Shown: positions 46,247-55,811 of the stretch, in pieces
Position numbering within the stretch: the stretch's first letter is position 1
Layout of the letters: the number at the start of each line of letters is the position of its first letter
Assembly (NCBI GenBank): GCA_003150315.1
Contig: QAML01000076.1
Coordinates: 68,722-132,721, forward strand
DNA: 64,000 bases
Direction of reading: 5' to 3'
DNA from: Prevotellaceae bacterium
GTDB taxonomy: Bacteria > Bacteroidota > Bacteroidia > Bacteroidales > Bacteroidaceae
Position numbers and translations under genes: made by a program
Notes under the pieces: generated by a model
Seen by the model: the letters and a program-made list of their open reading frames with translations, nothing else
What the model was told of the DNA's origin: nothing
Databases searched by the model: none

Positions 46247-46963
46247 TTACTTCATTAATCCGTTTGCTCCGAAGATAGATGCGTCATGGTGTACATTTTC
46301 TTCTATGTTTTCTATAACGCCGTCTTTCAGGTGGATTATTTTGTTTGTTACGTTTGCCACGCCACTCTCATGTGTTACCACTACGATGGTCATGCCTTCA
46401 TCGTTGAGCTTTTTCAATAGTTGCATAACCTCAAGTGATGTGCGACTGTCCAAAGCTCCCGTCGGTTCATCGGCGAGTATTATGCGCGGCTTGGTAATCA
46501 TTGCACGGGCAATAGCCACCCTTTGTTTCTGACCTCCCGAAAGTTCGTTCGGCAAATGGTGAGCGTGGTCTTTTAGTCCCAGACGGTCGAGATATTCCAA
46601 AGCCAATGCATTGCGACGTTTGCGACTTACGCCCTGATACATCAAGGGCAGAGCCACATTTTCCATCGCATTTTTGAAAGAGATGAGATTAAACGATTGG
46701 AATATGAAACCTATCATTCTGTTTCTTATATCTGCTGCACGATTTTCGCCCAGATTTTTTATTTCCACGCCGTCTATGGTGTAATCTCCGCTGTCATAGT
46801 TGTCGAGGATGCCCATAATGTTCAGCAGTGTGGACTTTCCCGAACCTGACGCGCCCATTATTGAAACGAATTCGCCTTCGTTTATGTCGAGCGAAACTCC
46901 TTTCAGTACATGAAGCTTTGTTCCGTTGTCGTAGGTTTTGTTTATATCTTTCAGGTGTATCAT
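46247..46963 (-). CDS. MacB/LolD-type ABC transporter ATPase
   Basis: Cytoplasmic ATPase of 238 residues powering the two permeases. Walker A GASGSGKST (about residues 38-46), Q-loop FQSFNL, ABC signature LSGGQKQRVAIARA, Walker B IILADEPTGALD and the H-loop VVTHE are all intact, so ATP hydrolysis should be normal. The short length and lack of a fused domain are typical of the MacB/LolD subfamily. The start overlaps the end of the GntR gene by 4 nt, which suggests translational coupling. Confidence 0.95.
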   Translation of the reverse strand: MIHLKDINKTYDNGTKLHVLKGVSLDINEGEFVSIMGASGSGKSTLLNIMGILDNYDSGDYTIDGVEIKNLGENRAADIRNRMIGFIFQSFNLISFKNAMENVALPLMYQGVSRKRRNALALEYLDRLGLKDHAHHLPNELSGGQKQRVAIARAMITKPRIILADEPTGALDSRTSLEVMQLLKKLNDEGMTIVVVTHESGVANVTNKIIHLKDGVIENIEENVHHDASIFGANGLMK

Positions 46964-47337
46964 TTTTCCTGTTCCTTGTTGTTTTTATATTCGGCGTATA
47001 GCTTTTCTATATCTCCGAAGTCTATTCCGAGCATGTCCATGTGTTTGAAGAAATCGGGCACAAAGGATTCGAAAAATTCTTTTTTCCTTGCTTCGGTAAT
47101 TATTTCCCTGCTGTCGGGAGTTACGAAATACCCCAATCCGCGTTTGCTTTCTATTATCCCAAGTTGTTCAAGGTATCCGTATGAGCGCACTGCGGTATTT
47201 GCGTTTACTTCCATTTGTGATGCGTAGTCGCGCACCGAAGGTATCCGGTTGCCTTCCTCATAAACGCCGAGCATTATCTCATCGCAAATGCGCGTGGCTA
47301 TTTGTTGATATATTGATTTGCTGTCGTTGAAGTTCAT
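46960..47337 (-). CDS. GntR-family (YtrA-like) transcriptional regulator
   Basis: Short DNA-binding protein of 125 residues: a winged helix-turn-helix (about 5-75; SIYQQIATRICDEIMLG, RIPSVRDYASQM, AVRSYGYLEQLGII) followed by only a short helical C-terminal tail of about 40 residues, which is the YtrA subfamily layout. Members usually repress ABC transporter operons, their own genes included, and respond to cell-wall-active compounds. Here the gene lies inside an operon, between a YtrB-like transporter and a MacB-type exporter. A candidate operator overlaps the promoter region of the first operon gene (49093-49116). Confidence 0.9.
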   Translation of the reverse strand: MNFNDSKSIYQQIATRICDEIMLGVYEEGNRIPSVRDYASQMEVNANTAVRSYGYLEQLGIIESKRGLGYFVTPDSREIITEARKKEFFESFVPDFFKHMDMLGIDFGDIEKLYAEYKNNKEQEK

Positions 47338-47393
47338 AGATTTGTCTTAGATGTTTTTTAATCCTACCTGACGGTTACTGAAACTGATAAAAT

Positions 47394-48224
47394 TCATAAT
47401 CTTTTCCGCAGTCCGCTTAGGTAACTCTTCAGTCCGGGGCGTACAACCTGCATGCGTTTGAAAAGAAAATATGAAAGCCAGAAACAGAATACCGTCATTG
47501 CCGAAATTATTACTATATGAAAAATCAGACCTGCCGTTTTGTCCCCGTTGCACCAGATGTTGACGTTTATGTTTTTGAAAACTGTAAGATACTCTCCCGT
47601 AACTCCGAGAATAAAACAGGGCATCAGTATTATGGAAGTGATTATCCAGCTTTTCTTTTTCCACAATATTCCTCCGAGAAGGTATAGCGAGAAACCGAAA
47701 AGGGCACATACAAATCCCAATAAGGGTAGGAGAAACTCGCTAAACCTTGTAACGCCGTAGAAGCGTAAGTTGAAATATGCAAAAGGATTAAATTTCGCAT
47801 CGGCAGGAATGTCTCCCGAAATCCAAAGTATGATACCGAGTAAAAGGTAGAGCACAAGATAAATAATATACGAAGCCACAATCGTGCCGCATACCACTAT
47901 TATGATACGGGCAAGGAATTTTTCCATATTTGTGGCGGGAAGCATTATGTGGCTTATGCGGTTTCCTTTATCGGAAAGGCTTGCTGCAAAAAACGATGCT
48001 CCGAATGTTATTCCGAAAACCATTGTTAAGAATGTAAAGTCCGACAATTCGTCCAGCATTTCGTATACCGGTGCGGAACCGAATAGTTTCACGAAAAAGA
48101 ATATCATATACATCACTGCCATTGACATGACACACAGGCGAAATTCCGGTGAAAGAAATCCACATTTAAGCACATGCAGGAAACGGTTGCCTGAGAAATT
48201 GTTTACGGGATTTATTATTTTCAT
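47394..48224 (-). CDS. membrane partner of the YtrB-like ATPase
   Basis: Integral membrane protein of 276 residues with about six hydrophobic segments (near residues 30-50, 65-88, 108-133, 160-190, 195-215 and 230-255). There is no recognisable family motif, but its position directly behind a YtrB-like ATPase, overlapping it by 4 nt, indicates that it is the permease of that transporter. The next gene, GntR, begins 56 nt later. Confidence 0.7.
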   Translation of the reverse strand: MKIINPVNNFSGNRFLHVLKCGFLSPEFRLCVMSMAVMYMIFFFVKLFGSAPVYEMLDELSDFTFLTMVFGITFGASFFAASLSDKGNRISHIMLPATNMEKFLARIIIVVCGTIVASYIIYLVLYLLLGIILWISGDIPADAKFNPFAYFNLRFYGVTRFSEFLLPLLGFVCALFGFSLYLLGGILWKKKSWIITSIILMPCFILGVTGEYLTVFKNINVNIWCNGDKTAGLIFHIVIISAMTVFCFWLSYFLFKRMQVVRPGLKSYLSGLRKRL

Positions 48225-49078
48225 AATTCTTCGTCTTTTTGATTGTTGTTGTCCTTGTTATCTATTGATATTTTGCCGTCAACTGTAGCGGTGAACAGCA
48301 TTTCCAAGTCGAGTGGTGTGTCTGTTCCCGCATTATTGTCCATAATAATTTTATTACCGTTCACGGAACGTTGCACATATATTGCGTCGTCAACGGGTTC
48401 TCCCATGGGGCGTTCGTCAAAAGCGTAGCGGTTTGTAATGGCTTCGGTTGAGGCGTTGAGCATAAGCTTTCCGTTGTCAATTATAATGATATGGTCAAGA
48501 AGATTATCAATGTCTCTCACCTGATGAGTGGATATAATGACGCTCTTGTCCTCGGTCATGGTTTTTGAAATGGCTCTGCGAAATTGCACTTTCGACGGAA
48601 TGTCCAAACCGTTTGTGGGTTCGTCCAAAAGCAGCAGGCTTACGTTGGTGGCAAGTGCAAAACATACGTAGGCTTTCTTCTTGTTTCCCATTGAAAGTTC
48701 GCCCATGGGCATGTCGTAAGGCATGTCGAATTCCGAAAGACAGGTTTTGAGTGTTTCTTCGCTGAAGCGCGGATAGAAGGGAGCGTAACGCTTCACGTAT
48801 TTTTTGAAATTGTATTTCGGAAGTGTGAATTCTTCGGGAAGAATAAAGATGTTGCTCAAAGTTTTTGGCTCGCGCTTTTTTGTATCATCGCCCATAAAAA
48901 GAATATTTCCTTTTCGCGGGCGAAGCAGACCGGCTATGAGATAGATGAGAGTGGATTTGCCCGAACCGTTGCGCCCGAGCAGACCGTAGATGTTGCCTTG
49001 AGGTAGTGAAAACTCGAGGTTTGAGTAAAGGTTTCCATGTCCGGGATAACCGAACGATACTTTGTTGATGTCGATCAT
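48221..49078 (-). CDS. YtrB-like ABC transporter ATPase
   Basis: Cytoplasmic ATPase of 285 residues. Walker A is GRNGSGKST (about residues 35-43), Walker B is LLLLDEPTNGLD and the H-loop is IISTHQ. The signature motif reads LSMGNKKKAYV instead of LSGGQ, as in other YtrB-like and BcrA-like proteins with GntR regulators. A C-terminal extension (about residues 220-285) with an acidic, Asn-rich end follows the ATPase core. It is the first gene of the eight-gene efflux operon and starts just behind the promoter and candidate operator. Confidence 0.92.
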   Translation of the reverse strand: MIDINKVSFGYPGHGNLYSNLEFSLPQGNIYGLLGRNGSGKSTLIYLIAGLLRPRKGNILFMGDDTKKREPKTLSNIFILPEEFTLPKYNFKKYVKRYAPFYPRFSEETLKTCLSEFDMPYDMPMGELSMGNKKKAYVCFALATNVSLLLLDEPTNGLDIPSKVQFRRAISKTMTEDKSVIISTHQVRDIDNLLDHIIIIDNGKLMLNASTEAITNRYAFDERPMGEPVDDAIYVQRSVNGNKIIMDNNAGTDTPLDLEMLFTATVDGKISIDNKDNNNQKDEEL

Positions 49079-49092
49079 TTGTATACTGTTTT

Positions 49093-49125
49093 AGTGTATT
49101 ACTTAATTAGTACACTGCAAAAGTA
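49093..49125 (-). promoter_or_regulatory. promoter and candidate GntR operator of the efflux operon
   Basis: TACTTTTG on the minus strand at 49118-49125 fits TAnnTTTG. Directly downstream, 49093-49116 is a 24-nt imperfect palindrome (AGTGTA and TACACT arms, AT-rich centre with TTAATTA); 20 of 24 positions are symmetric. A repressor bound there would cover the transcription start. The shape suits a GntR dimer and the operon encodes a YtrA-like GntR, so it is a good operator candidate. Confidence 0.65.
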
Positions 49126-49387
49126 TATATTGATTCAAATGTGGCAAAGAAAAATCGGGATTTTTTTTGTTTTTTCTAAAAAAAACTTTTTTCAAATCCG
49201 CAAATGCCGTCAGGCAGCGGGTATAAGACTGTTCATATTTTACGCATATATTCATTTTTACAATCCGAGTGGAGCATCCCGGGGCGGGATGCTGAATCGC
49301 GGGCACAACACCTTGAAACACAGGGAAATAGATGTGTAATAGTGATAAATATATAAGTTGCTGTTTATCAGAAAGTTGAAAAGTGCA

Positions 49388-49471
49388 AAAATACAAGGCA
49401 CATATTTTAAAATAAATGCCTTGTATTTCAAAATATATGGCTTGTGTTTTTTGTAATAAGCCTTATGTTTT
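49388..49471 (+). repeat. 21-nt-module intergenic repeat, copy 9
   Basis: Modules at 49388-49408, 49409-49429, 49430-49450 and 49451-49471. Modules 1 and 2 are an inverted GGC-type pair; module 3 is inverted GCC type; the tail (TTGTAATAAGCC, then TTTTTTGCG) is on the right. The leader on the left includes TAAGTTGCTGTTTATCAG. Located between the efflux operon and the divergent DUF2867 gene. Plus polarity. Confidence 0.92.
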
Positions 49472-49581
49472 TTGCGAAAAGCGGAAAAGATGAAAAAATG
49501 AACTGATATATGGAATAAAAATTCGGATTGTTTTGAAAATTCAACCAATGGGTGTTGCGGAAAGGTTGTCATAAAAATGGC

Positions 49582-49589
49582 TACCTTTG
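49582..49589 (+). promoter_or_regulatory. -7 box of the DUF2867 gene
   Basis: TACCTTTG, full TAnnTTTG match, 68 nt before the start codon at 49657. A well-placed -33 box was not found. Confidence 0.55.
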
Positions 49590-49656
49590 TAGTGAGAATA
49601 TCTTCATGGGATTTAGTTGAAATAAGTACAAGAACGTAATAAAACAAAATATAGTT

Positions 49657-50082
49657 ATGCTGCAAAACAATATTTACGATTATACAGACATGTTTGAAGC
49701 ATCTGTTCGTGTGGGTAGAAGAATTTGTGCGGAGGAACTTGCGAAAATGTTTTTTGCTTTGCCTCCATGGGTTGCGGCTTTAATGAAACTGCGTAATGCT
49801 CTGATGAAACCTTTGGGACAGAAAGGAGAAAAATCGCTCGGGGAGTATTTGTTGACTGAATCGGACAGTGTGGCAACGGTAAGCAAGAAGGACAGACACC
49901 TGAACCTCCTGGTGGTTTTCAGGTCGGAGGAAAACAATGACGGAAACCAAAAGATTTCTTTTTCTACCAATGTGTGCTTCAACAATGGCATGGGGAAATT
50001 TTATTTTGCGCTAATCAAGCCGTTTCATACTTTTATTTGTAAGAAAATGTTGAAGCGTGTGGTTAGAAAGCTTGAACGCTGA
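49657..50082 (+). CDS. DUF2867 family protein
   Basis: A 141-residue soluble protein with the DUF2867 layout: WVAALMKLRNALMKPLG near the N-terminus, HLNLLVVF strand in the middle and FIKPFH-like KPFHTFICKKMLKR at the C-terminus. The fold is thought to be of the SRPBCC/START-like type, but the substrate is unknown. Preceded by a promoter box and followed on the opposite strand by an ABC exporter gene 50 nt away. No close functional neighbour. Confidence 0.8.
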   Translation: MLQNNIYDYTDMFEASVRVGRRICAEELAKMFFALPPWVAALMKLRNALMKPLGQKGEKSLGEYLLTESDSVATVSKKDRHLNLLVVFRSEENNDGNQKISFSTNVCFNNGMGKFYFALIKPFHTFICKKMLKRVVRKLER

Positions 50083-50131
50083 GTAAGCAGAAAGCATATC
50101 ATCCGGAAAAACAGCAGGAGGTAATGAAGAA

Positions 50132-51787
50132 TCAGCTTATCCTTACAGTTTCGTCGGCATATTTTATTACGGCATCGCGGTGTGTAACAAAAAGAATGGT
50201 TTTGTCTTTTATGTTATTGCGTATGTTGTGCAGAATTTTCTCCTCTGTTTCGCTGTCAAGTGCCGATGTGGCTTCGTCCATGAGCAGTATGGGCGACGGC
50301 GAAAGCAGTGCTCTTGCTATGCAAAGACGTTGCGCCTGACCTTGCGACAGACCTCGTCCGCTTTCTCCGCATTGGGTGTCGAGACCTTCGCGGTTGTGTG
50401 TTATGAAATCGGCACAAGCCCATTCGAGAGCCTGCAACATTTGCGTGTCCGTGGCTCCCGGGTTTGCCAGTCGCAGGTTGTCGCGCAGCGTCATGCTTAA
50501 AAGCGAATTTCCCTGCGGCACATAGGCAAAAGCACAACGGGTGTCGGCTGAAATTTCCCGTTTGTCGTTGCCGCATATTATATATGTGTGTCCCGAACAA
50601 GGGGAAACGTATGAAAGCAGAAGCCTTATAAGCGTGGTTTTGCCCGCTCCGGTGGTACCAACAATAGCACTCATGGTTCCCGGCTTGAATGTATGGCTGA
50701 AGTTGTTGATTACGGTTCTTTTGTTGTCCGAATAGCGATAGGAAATATTCTCGCAGCAAATGCCGGGAACGCCGGAAAAGGGGCCTGATTTACCTGTGGA
50801 TTTTTCGCTGTTTATGGAATCAATTTCGTTAAGTCGCTCACAGGAAGTGTAGAACTCCGCAAAATCGGAAATGGAATTGATAAGCGTTCGCGAAGGTCCC
50901 TGAATCTGTCCCGTGAGTTGCACGAAAGCCATGAGTGTGCCGTATGTAATTGCTCCTGTTTCAAGATTCAGTACTCCCCAAATGAATACAAAAAGATAGC
51001 ATGCGGCAAATCCGAGGTTCAACACCGTGGAAGAGAGAACGGAATAGGTTAATCGTCTTTTGATGTTGCCTTTCTGTATGTCGAAAATGCCCGAGTAGTA
51101 TTTGGCAAACAGGTTCTGCCCCGTAAGAGCTTTCAAAACCGAAATATTTTGAACGCCTTCCTGCAGCGCAGCTTGGAGTCGGCTGCCGCATTCTTTTATT
51201 TTGGCTGAAAAACTGCGGATTTTAAGAAAGTGGAATTTGCTTATCACTATGCCTAAAACCATTATTACGGCAAGGGCAATGGCTATGTCTTTGCTGAGAA
51301 CAAACAGGAAAATGTAGGCACCGCCTAATTGCAGAAGCACAAGCAGTATGGTGGGAATTGTGCCGTTTACGAACGAAATGATTTCGGTTCCGTCTTCCTC
51401 GAAACGTCTCACAATGTCGCCCGTGTGATATTCGTTTATGTCTTTCCAGTTTGCCGAAACCGCGTGATGAAACAAGTGTTCCTGCATGCGCCGGTTCATG
51501 TTGAAACTTAGCAATGTTTTCAGCCGGCGGTTGATTGCCGAAATCACTGCTTGAAGTATGATGATTACCACAAGCATTGCGCAAGCAAACCGGAGAGCCC
51601 ATTGGTTGTGATAGACTGTTGCCATGTCGATGGCGTTCTTTGTGGTCCACACGAAAAGAAAATTCAGTCCCACCACAGTCCATCCCAACACTACGTTAAG
51701 GCACATTTTCAGTTTGTAGTGCCTCACAACCTTGCCAATCCATGGCAGGATGACGGCGAACTTGTATTCCTTGCCTCCGAAGTTCAT
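50132..51787 (-). CDS. ABC transporter with fused membrane and ATPase domains
   Basis: Type IV exporter half-transporter. The start at 51787 (MNFGGKEYKFAVILPWIGK) gives 551 residues and avoids overlap with nadK; a longer open frame reaches to 51928 but runs through the nadK gene. Six membrane helices occupy about residues 20-310. The nucleotide-binding domain follows with Walker A GTTGAGKTT, Q-loop and signature LSQGQAQRLCIARALL, Walker B ILLMDEATSALD and H-loop FVTHRD. It is a lone half-transporter and probably works as a homodimer. Substrate unknown. Its start follows nadK by 11 nt, so the two may be cotranscribed. Confidence 0.88.
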   Translation of the reverse strand: MNFGGKEYKFAVILPWIGKVVRHYKLKMCLNVVLGWTVVGLNFLFVWTTKNAIDMATVYHNQWALRFACAMLVVIIILQAVISAINRRLKTLLSFNMNRRMQEHLFHHAVSANWKDINEYHTGDIVRRFEEDGTEIISFVNGTIPTILLVLLQLGGAYIFLFVLSKDIAIALAVIMVLGIVISKFHFLKIRSFSAKIKECGSRLQAALQEGVQNISVLKALTGQNLFAKYYSGIFDIQKGNIKRRLTYSVLSSTVLNLGFAACYLFVFIWGVLNLETGAITYGTLMAFVQLTGQIQGPSRTLINSISDFAEFYTSCERLNEIDSINSEKSTGKSGPFSGVPGICCENISYRYSDNKRTVINNFSHTFKPGTMSAIVGTTGAGKTTLIRLLLSYVSPCSGHTYIICGNDKREISADTRCAFAYVPQGNSLLSMTLRDNLRLANPGATDTQMLQALEWACADFITHNREGLDTQCGESGRGLSQGQAQRLCIARALLSPSPILLMDEATSALDSETEEKILHNIRNNIKDKTILFVTHRDAVIKYADETVRIS

Positions 51788-51798
51788 TTGCTGTGTGA

Positions 51799-52683
51799 TT
51801 ATTTCTGCAGGTCTCCGTCCCACATCAGTTTTTCGCGCATGGTGTCGAAGAAAGTTTTGTTTCCGCAGTGTATTGTTTTTATGTCGTAAGGCGCACGGCG
51901 AATGGTGATACAGTCTTCTTCGCTGCAACTCGAGTTTCTGCCGTCAACAGCTACGAGGAAATGTCCCGTGCGACTCATCACGTTCATTTTTATCTCAACG
52001 TTGTCGCAAATTACAATGGGTCTTACGCTCAAACTGTGGGGCGCAACGGGAACAATGACTATTGAATTGGATTCGGGAACCACAACCGGTCCGCCCGACG
52101 ACAGGGCATATCCCGTAGATCCCGTAGGTGTGGCAAGCACAAGACCGTCTGAAGAGTAGGTGGTGAGGTATTCGTCGTTAATGAAAACCCTTATTTTTAT
52201 CATGGATGAGATGTCCTGTTTGAGCACAGCCACTTCGTTGAGAGCAAAAGGGTAAACGCCGAGATTATGCCTGCCTGCCGCCACTTCAATAACGCTTCGC
52301 GATTCGATTTTGTAGCTTCCCGATAAAATATTGTCTATGGCTTCTTCGAAATTTTCTGGTTTTATTTCCGACATGAAGCCGAGGTGTCCTATATTAATGC
52401 CGAGTATGGGGATTCCTTTCGATTCCACGAACATTGCTGTGCGCAGAAAAGTTCCGTCGCCTCCGAGACTTATGGCGAAATCTGCGTTGAAATCTTTGCC
52501 TTCAAAGATATTGCTTTTGTCAATTGCGTCAAGATATTGCGCAGAACTCTCGTAGAATCCGCTTTCCACAATCACGTTGCAGCCTTTTGCACGAAGCAAA
52601 TCAACAACACGCCTTGCGTATTTGCTTTTATTTGTTTGGTGCATGTTGCCAAATAATGCGACTGTTTTTTGATTTGAATACAT
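51799..52683 (-). CDS. nadK: NAD kinase
   Basis: Phosphorylates NAD to NADP. The 294-residue length is normal. The hallmark [10 protein letters not shown] (about residues 72-81) and the second conserved block [15 protein letters not shown] (about 178-192) are intact; FASIGD-like NEVAV and SPxAPHSL-type [10 protein letters not shown] segments follow. Transcribed divergently from pdxJ, with its own TAAATTTG box. Confidence 0.95.
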   Translation of the reverse strand: MYSNQKTVALFGNMHQTNKSKYARRVVDLLRAKGCNVIVESGFYESSAQYLDAIDKSNIFEGKDFNADFAISLGGDGTFLRTAMFVESKGIPILGINIGHLGFMSEIKPENFEEAIDNILSGSYKIESRSVIEVAAGRHNLGVYPFALNEVAVLKQDISSMIKIRVFINDEYLTTYSSDGLVLATPTGSTGYALSSGGPVVVPESNSIVIVPVAPHSLSVRPIVICDNVEIKMNVMSRTGHFLVAVDGRNSSCSEEDCITIRRAPYDIKTIHCGNKTFFDTMREKLMWDGDLQK

Positions 52684-52721
52684 AATGTTTTTATTGCGAA
52701 TCCTTATGAATATGTTTTTGC

Positions 52722-52752
52722 TACCTTTGCAACAGGACTATTTGCAAATTTA
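52722..52752. promoter_or_regulatory. divergent promoter region of nadK and pdxJ
   Basis: The plus strand reads TACCTTTG at 52722-52729, 51 nt before the pdxJ start codon. The minus strand reads TAAATTTG at 52745-52752, 62 nt before the nadK start codon. Both fully match TAnnTTTG. The transcription starts must lie close together or overlap. Confidence 0.58.
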
Positions 52753-52779
52753 CAAAAATCTCCAATATATAAAACTATA

Positions 52780-53499
52780 ATGACAAGACTTAGCGTAAAT
52801 GTAAACAAAATAGCCACATTGCGCAATGCGCGTGGAGGCAACAACCCGGATGTGGAGAAAATGGCGGCAGATTGCGAGTTTTTCGGGGCGGAAGGCATTA
52901 CTGTTCACCCGCGTCCCGATGAGAGACACATAAGATATTCGGACGTAAGGGCTTTGAAGAAAATAGTAAAAACGGAGTTCAACATAGAAGGTTATCCATC
53001 GCAATCGTTTAATGAGTTGGTGTTGGAAGTGAAGCCCACGCAAGTTACTCTTGTGCCCGATAAACCTGATCAGCTTACCTCAAATCACGGTTGGGATACC
53101 AAAGGCGAGCTTGATTTCCTCAAGGAAACGGTGAAGAAATTCAAAGTTTCGGGCATACGTGTGTCGCTTTTTGTGGATCCTGTGCTTGAAACCATTGACT
53201 ATGCCAAAGAAGTGGACGCTGACCGCATTGAACTTTACACAGGTCCGTATGCCGAGGCTTACGAAGAGGATCGCGAGAAAGCCATAGAGCCTTTTGTGAT
53301 TGCCGCAAGGCATGCAAAGAAAATTGGTTTGGGAGTTAATGCTGGTCATGACCTGAGTTTGAAGAATCTTGCCTATTTCCATGAGTGCATTCCCGACACA
53401 GACGAGGTGAGCATAGGGCATGCTTTGATTTGCGATGCTCTTTATCTTGGCATTCACGATACAATATCATTGTATAAAGAGTGTCTGAAAGCCGAGTAA
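52780..53499 (+). CDS. pdxJ: pyridoxine 5'-phosphate synthase
   Basis: Condenses 3-amino-2-oxopropyl phosphate with 1-deoxyxylulose 5-phosphate to pyridoxine 5'-phosphate (DXP-dependent vitamin B6 route). The 239-residue TIM barrel carries the conserved opening [20 protein letters not shown], the phosphate-contact motif [13 protein letters not shown], the acidic [11 protein letters not shown] and the C-terminal VSIGHALI. All key residues of the family look intact. Single gene facing a small exported protein gene. Confidence 0.96.
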   Translation: MTRLSVNVNKIATLRNARGGNNPDVEKMAADCEFFGAEGITVHPRPDERHIRYSDVRALKKIVKTEFNIEGYPSQSFNELVLEVKPTQVTLVPDKPDQLTSNHGWDTKGELDFLKETVKKFKVSGIRVSLFVDPVLETIDYAKEVDADRIELYTGPYAEAYEEDREKAIEPFVIAARHAKKIGLGVNAGHDLSLKNLAYFHECIPDTDEVSIGHALICDALYLGIHDTISLYKECLKAE

Positions 53500-53637
53500 G
53501 GCGTTTGTAACCCGACAGGCGGCATAAGGCTGCGGACCGGTTTTATACCGGGCAAAACGCAGGGCTTGCGCCATGTTTCGGAAGGCATGAAAAACGTCTC
53601 TCGCAAGTTGTTGTTTTTCATAAGCTTGAAGAGACAA

Positions 53638-53721
53638 AAAATACAAGGCATTTATTTTAAAACATAAGGCACTTATTTTAAAATATGTGCCTTATGTTTT
53701 TTACGACAAGGGGAAGCTTTT
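53638..53721 (+). repeat. 21-nt-module intergenic repeat, copy 10
   Basis: Modules at 53638-53658, 53659-53679, 53680-53700 and 53701-53721, all with GGC-type cores. Modules 1 and 2 are forward and module 3 inverted; module 2 pairs with module 3 over the GGC core. The tail is degenerate (TTACGACAAGGGGAAG, then TTTTTTTTTCG). The leader on the left holds GCAAGTTGTTG and AAGCTTGAAG. It lies between the convergent pdxJ and small exported protein genes. Confidence 0.9.
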
Positions 53722-53782
53722 TTTTTCGACTCAAATATCGTGCTCCGAAAAAGGTATTTGCGGTAAAACAAAAGCAATAAAA

Positions 53783-53804
53783 AATCCCGCCAATCGGCGG
53801 GATT
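53783..53804 (-). terminator. terminator of the small exported protein gene
   Basis: Nine-bp perfect stem (AATCCCGCC with GGCGGGATT), 4-nt loop, followed on the minus strand by TTTTTTATTG. It lies 27 nt past the stop codon. Confidence 0.85.
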
Positions 53805-53830
53805 CATTATTATATGAGTGGTGTTACAAA

Positions 53831-54313
53831 CTATTCCATGGCTTTGTTCACAAACTGAAAGGCTTTCTTCCAATCTGTATCGAGACAGAACGGTGTGAGT
53901 TGCTTGTCTGAATTGATATATTTGTTTATTTTGTCCTTGTCTTTGTCGTTGAACAGCGGACATACCGCCGAGGCGTTCACGAAAAGGAATACAATGGCTT
54001 TCTTAACAGAGTCGGGCTGACCTTCGCAGCAGATAATTTCGGTGAGATACTTACTTATGAACTCCGACATATAATATGACTGAATGTCCAACAGATCGTT
54101 TCTCTTTATTGATTCGTATTTTGAGGTTTGACTCTTGAGATAGTTTAGTGCATCTATCTTGAATTTTGCAATTTGTGTCTTTGAAAAATTCTGAACAGGG
54201 TCTTTGAGTGCGTTTTGTGCGCTTTCGAGCACGCTGTTAAACACTTCCTGTGCGTTACTTTGGGTTGCGGTCATGGTGAGAAGCGCGATTAGTGTGTAAA
54301 ACAATTTTTTCAT
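53831..54313 (-). CDS. small exported protein of unknown function
   Basis: A 160-residue protein with a clear signal peptide (about residues 1-21, ending SNAQE). The mature part is predicted mostly helical and contains four cysteines, two of them adjacent in ICCEGQ, the others in AVCPLF and PFCLDTDW, so disulphides are likely. No family is recognised. It is the last gene of a minus-strand group behind ruvC and the ModF-like ATPase, 34 nt after the latter, and closed by its own terminator. Confidence 0.6.
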   Translation of the reverse strand: MKKLFYTLIALLTMTATQSNAQEVFNSVLESAQNALKDPVQNFSKTQIAKFKIDALNYLKSQTSKYESIKRNDLLDIQSYYMSEFISKYLTEIICCEGQPDSVKKAIVFLFVNASAVCPLFNDKDKDKINKYINSDKQLTPFCLDTDWKKAFQFVNKAME

Positions 54314-54347
54314 GAAAGCTTGTGTTTTATAATTGTTTGTATTGTTC

Positions 54348-55811
54348 TTATCCTAATTTTTTAAGTCTCAGTCTGTGATCTATTGTCGAGGGATATTCTT
54401 CCTCGTAGTGGGTAACCATTATGAGAGTTTTGCCTTTGCGTGAGCAGAATGTGTCAATTATGCTGCGCGATAACTCGCGGCGTTCGCGGTCAAGACCGTG
54501 AAAAGGTTCGTCAAGTACGAGAAGTTCGGGATCTTTTACGAATGCGCGCGCCAAAAGAACAAGTCTCTGCTCTCCGCTTGAGAGCTGCAGATAGTTTTTG
54601 TCGGAAATATTTCCAATTCCGAATATGTTAAGCCAAAACATTACCTTTTCCCTGGCATCGCCGTCAATTTCGCGATTGTATATGCCGTTTGTGTCGCTCA
54701 AACCGCTTGCTGCAATTTTCAATACGCTCATGTTGCGTCTGTAGGAACGGAACATTTCCGGGCTTACATACCCGATTTTCTTTTTTATGTCCCATATGCT
54801 TTCGCCCGTGCCGCGCTTGCAGCCGAACAAACTTATGTTGCAGGCATAGGCGCGAGGGTTGTCGGCGCACACAAGGCTTAGAAGCGTAGATTTTCCTGCA
54901 CCGTTTTCGCCGTTTAACGCCCAGCGTTCACCGCTTTTCACTGTCCAGGAGAAATCTTTGAAGATGTCGCGACTGCCGTATGAGATGTTGATGTTGTTGC
55001 ATTCCACAACAGGAGAGCCGTTTGCCGCATTTTCGTGGTCGGGAAGCGAAAGTATGGCGTTACGTCTTTCTGCGTCAATGGCATAAGAAACGGATTTTTC
55101 TTCTTTGTGTAGATGAGCGAGAAAATCCTTCTTGTCGCAAATGGGATAAACTTTGCCGTTGCTGACAGGCAGGATTCTTTGTATGAAATCGGGAATGTCT
55201 TTCTCTCGTGAAACTATAAGAACAAGCGTAGTTTTGCCTTTTTCCACCACTTTTGTAAGAAAATCCGAAGTTTGCTTGCGTGCGTTAACATCCAAACCGA
55301 TGTAGGGATTGTCAATAAAGAGAAGTCTCGGAGCACTCTGCAATACTTCGGCAAGTTGTACCCTACGCAATTCACCGCTTGAGAGCATGATGATTTTCTT
55401 TTCCAACAAAGGTTCAAGACCAAGGACTTGGCTCAGTTCTTCAGACAACATATCTGAGGAAGAAGCCGTTTTCAGAATGTCTTTGACTGTTGCGGAATCT
55501 TCTTGAAGCCCGTGATTCCAGCGCAATTGGTAAAAGTCGCCCCCTGTACTCCCGTAAGCATCGCGAAAGGTTACAACTTTTATGTTTTGGCTTGCTTTAT
55601 TGCTTGCGGAAGGGGAAAAGTCGTATTTTATCTCGTTTCCGAGAAGCGGATGAGCCCCTGTGAGCATGTCTACAAGCAATGTCTTTCCGCTCGCATTCAA
55701 TCCAACGATAGCCAAAGGCGTGTCTGCGGGAATTACAACGTCTGCCGGTTCTTTCAATCTGAATTCCGGCATGCGCGCCACGGCTTTGTTTATTTCTATT
55801 ATATTGTGCAT
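54348..55811 (-). CDS. ModF-like protein with two ABC ATPase domains
   Basis: Soluble protein of 487 residues with two fused ABC ATPase modules and no membrane segment, the ModF layout. The start at 55811 ([17 protein letters not shown]) overlaps the end of ruvC by 13 nt. Domain 1 has Walker [11 protein letters not shown] and a signature [11 protein letters not shown]; domain 2 has Walker [12 protein letters not shown], signature [12 protein letters not shown], Walker [13 protein letters not shown] and H-loop MVTHYEEE. Domain 1 lacks a clear Walker B glutamate ([12 protein letters not shown]). The molybdate link of E. coli ModF is unproven and no molybdate permease is present. Confidence 0.85.
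   Translation of the reverse strand: MHNIIEINKAVARMPEFRLKEPADVVIPADTPLAIVGLNASGKTLLVDMLTGAHPLLGNEIKYDFSPSASNKASQNIKVVTFRDAYGSTGGDFYQLRWNHGLQEDSATVKDILKTASSSDMLSEELSQVLGLEPLLEKKIIMLSSGELRRVQLAEVLQSAPRLLFIDNPYIGLDVNARKQTSDFLTKVVEKGKTTLVLIVSREKDIPDFIQRILPVSNGKVYPICDKKDFLAHLHKEEKSVSYAIDAERRNAILSLPDHENAANGSPVVECNNINISYGSRDIFKDFSWTVKSGERWALNGENGAGKSTLLSLVCADNPRAYACNISLFGCKRGTGESIWDIKKKIGYVSPEMFRSYRRNMSVLKIAASGLSDTNGIYNREIDGDAREKVMFWLNIFGIGNISDKNYLQLSSGEQRLVLLARAFVKDPELLVLDEPFHGLDRERRELSRSIIDTFCSRKGKTLIMVTHYEEEYPSTIDHRLRLKKLG

Noticed and set aside
49258..49665. Reading frames that cross the repeat elements and give similar Tyr/Lys/Ile-rich peptides
   Set aside because: The recurring peptides (for example KYKAFILKYVPC) come only from translating the 21-nt modules; they lack start signals and differ in context at every copy.
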